Shown here one piece after another: positions 62,893 through 64,000 of a DNA stretch of 64,000 bases (positions are counted from its first letter, which is position 1; each line of letters starts with the position of its first letter). The notes beneath the pieces were generated by a model. That model worked only from the letters and a program-made list of their open reading frames with translations, was not told the origin of the DNA and ran no database searches. Origin of the DNA: Actinomycetota bacterium (GTDB taxonomy: Bacteria > Actinomycetota > UBA4738 > HRBIN12). A program made the translations under genes and the position numbers. The stretch spans positions 1 to 64,000 of the forward strand of contig DASQWI010000011.1 of the NCBI GenBank assembly GCA_035640355.1, given 5' to 3'.

Positions 62893-63654
62893 ATGGCGGA
62901 GCGCGAGACTCCCGACCTGCTTCCACGCGCGCTGGGGCTGATCGAGGCCGCGGCGGCGGAAGACATTCCGCTCCGGCTCGTCGGCGGTTTCGCTATCCGG
63001 GTCCTCTGTCCGATGTTCACGCCCCGGATACGCGATCGTCAGGACCTCGACCTGGCGTCGGTATCGGACGTGCGACGGCGGCTGACCGACTTCCTGGTCG
63101 AACTGGGCTACGAGCCGGACAAGCGGTTCAACGCGCTCTACGGGCACAAGCAGCTGTACTTCGTCGCGTCGGACGGCGTCACGGTCGACGTGCTGGTCGA
63201 CCGGCTCGACATGTGCCACGTGCTTCCGTTCAAGGATCGCATCGCCCGCATGCCGACGACGCTCGACGTGACCGACGTGCTGTTGTCGAAGCTGCAGATC
63301 GTCGAGCTGAACGAGAAGGACGTGCAGGACGTTCTGTACCTGCTCTCGGCGTTCGAGATTTCGGACAGCGACGAGCCCGGCACGATCGGTCTCTCGCGGT
63401 TCGAAGAGATCCTGCGCGATGACTGGGGCTGGTGGCGAACAGTGACGGGCAACCTGGACCACATCCGGCAGCTCGCCACGGGCCCGTCGGCCGGGTTGAT
63501 CCCTCCGAATGCCGAGCGCGATCCGGTCGAGCAGATCGACGCATTAGCTCGTGCGGCGAGAGACGTCCCCAAGACGCTCCGGTGGCGGGTGCGCTCAAAG
63601 GTCGGTGAGCGCAAGCGCTGGTACCAGCTTCCGGAAGAGGAAGGCCACGACTGA
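62893..63654 (+). CDS. Nucleotidyltransferase-fold protein (AbiEii/MNT-like)
   Basis: A 253-aa protein from ATG 62893. The fold is shown by IPLRLVGGFAIRVLC (GG-type start), then RQDLDLASVSDVRRRL (D-x-D) and a later VTVDVLVDRLDM. The middle helical portion (DVTDVLLSKLQIVELNEKDV) is common in AbiEii-type proteins that act on tRNA or other molecules. It lies 11 bp after the metallophosphoesterase gene and may be in its operon. Whether it is active is uncertain, as the catalytic Ser of GS is replaced by Gly. Confidence 0.72.
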   Translation: MAERETPDLLPRALGLIEAAAAEDIPLRLVGGFAIRVLCPMFTPRIRDRQDLDLASVSDVRRRLTDFLVELGYEPDKRFNALYGHKQLYFVASDGVTVDVLVDRLDMCHVLPFKDRIARMPTTLDVTDVLLSKLQIVELNEKDVQDVLYLLSAFEISDSDEPGTIGLSRFEEILRDDWGWWRTVTGNLDHIRQLATGPSAGLIPPNAERDPVEQIDALARAARDVPKTLRWRVRSKVGERKRWYQLPEEEGHD

Positions 63655-63725
63655 GCGGCCGTCACCTCAACGTTCCGATGCATCCTCGTCTTCGGTCGTC
63701 GACTTCGCTAATGGTTGCTACGGGT

Positions 63726-64000
63726 CTACGCCGGTTCGGTGAATGTCAGGAAGTACCCGTCAGGATCTTGCACGCCGAGTTCTCGGGTACCCCACTCGCG
63801 GACCTCGGGCCCCCATGCCGGGGTCGTGTGGCCCTTGATCTGTTCATACAGCGCACCCACGCTCTCGGGCCGGAAATAGAGCGTCCCTGTAAAGGACGGC
63901 GGTCCGGGCCACGGCGTGTCACCACCGAGGAACTGGAGGATCACTCCGTCCCGCGTTACTTCGCACCAGGTGGGCTCGCCCGATTCAGGGAAGACGCCGA
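63726..64000 (-). CDS. VOC-family (glyoxalase/bleomycin resistance-like) protein, partial
   Basis: The C-terminal 91 codons; the 5' end lies beyond the right edge. The in-frame sequence includes PTWCEVTRDGVILQFLGGD, then GTLYFRPESVGALYEQIKG and GVQDPDGYFLTFTEPA, the usual terminal VOC strands. The last Glu of LTFTEP is the typical metal ligand position. GTG 63944 is only an internal codon. Confidence 0.82.
   Translation of the reverse strand, partial: GVFPESGEPTWCEVTRDGVILQFLGGDTPWPGPPSFTGTLYFRPESVGALYEQIKGHTTPAWGPEVREWGTRELGVQDPDGYFLTFTEPA

Noticed and set aside
63726..63944. A complete 72-aa glyoxalase-like gene starting at GTG 63944
   Set aside because: The frame continues upstream to the window edge with VOC-like sequence, so the GTG is an internal Val codon and the gene is partial.

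Overview
This window is high-GC bacterial DNA. It most likely comes from an uncultured Actinomycetota. The supporting signs are a UvrD2-type helicase with a C-terminal HRDC domain, DUF222/HNH (13E12-type) endonucleases, a DUF1918 protein, a STAS/anti-sigma kinase-like partner-switch pair, many GTG starts, 4-bp GTGA/ATGA gene overlaps, and leaderless-looking promoters (TAnnnT 5-8 nt before the start codon). The lineage is inferred from gene content; no rRNA, tRNA or CRISPR array was seen.

Layout. (1) 1-21 kb, chromosomal housekeeping and accessory genes: a partial DUF222/HNH gene at the left edge; a membrane-embedded SGNH/GDSL hydrolase; a secreted LVIVD-repeat/PA-domain protein bracketed by a 140-bp direct repeat of the 3' end of the SGNH gene; a cupredoxin lipoprotein translationally coupled to a PilJ-PAS-GGDEF-EAL cyclic-di-GMP enzyme; a divergent STAS/ATPase partner-switch pair; EamA, DinB, DUF1918 and DUF4386 proteins; UvrD2; a second DUF222/HNH gene 93% identical over the N-terminus to the left-edge copy; a bactofilin; and a TetR/DHA2-MFS efflux pair with two matching operators.

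(2) 21.2-38.6 kb, a defence island: a minimal CBASS (SLATT 2TM effector plus SMODS-type CD-NTase); an HNH-like protein; a complete three-gene ABC-3C system (nuclease-like effector, middle component, DUF3732 coiled-coil ATPase with a CPIC hook); a DUF1883-like protein; a compact uncharacterised set (PD-(D/E)XK-like nuclease, unknown protein, UDG-like protein); a degraded large serine recombinase; a restriction-modification operon (two-part N6-methylase plus GIY-YIG/DEAD helicase); and a type IV GmrSD endonuclease interrupted by an in-frame amber codon and lacking a standard start.

(3) 38.7-46.7 kb, one long minus-strand operon: a DUF917 (S-methyl-thiohydantoin desulfurase type) protein, a hydantoinase/oxoprolinase-family ATPase and a complete DppABCDF-type ABC importer. 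The importer probably feeds a hydantoin- or oxoproline-like compound to the two enzymes.

(4) 46.8-55.2 kb: scattered small enzymes (three SAM methyltransferases, two MDR oxidoreductases, a DHFR-like reductase, a PhnB-type VOC protein) and gene fragments. (5) 55.4-64 kb: HyuA/HyuB-type hydantoinase subunits with a nitrilase-superfamily amidohydrolase, divergent from an APC permease, a metallophosphoesterase and a nucleotidyltransferase-fold protein; a partial VOC gene runs off the right edge.

Several genes carry single-base lesions (frameshifts in an SDR and the recombinase, an amber codon in GmrSD) or lack ATG/GTG/TTG starts (EamA, GmrSD, recombinase). These may be real decay or consensus errors.
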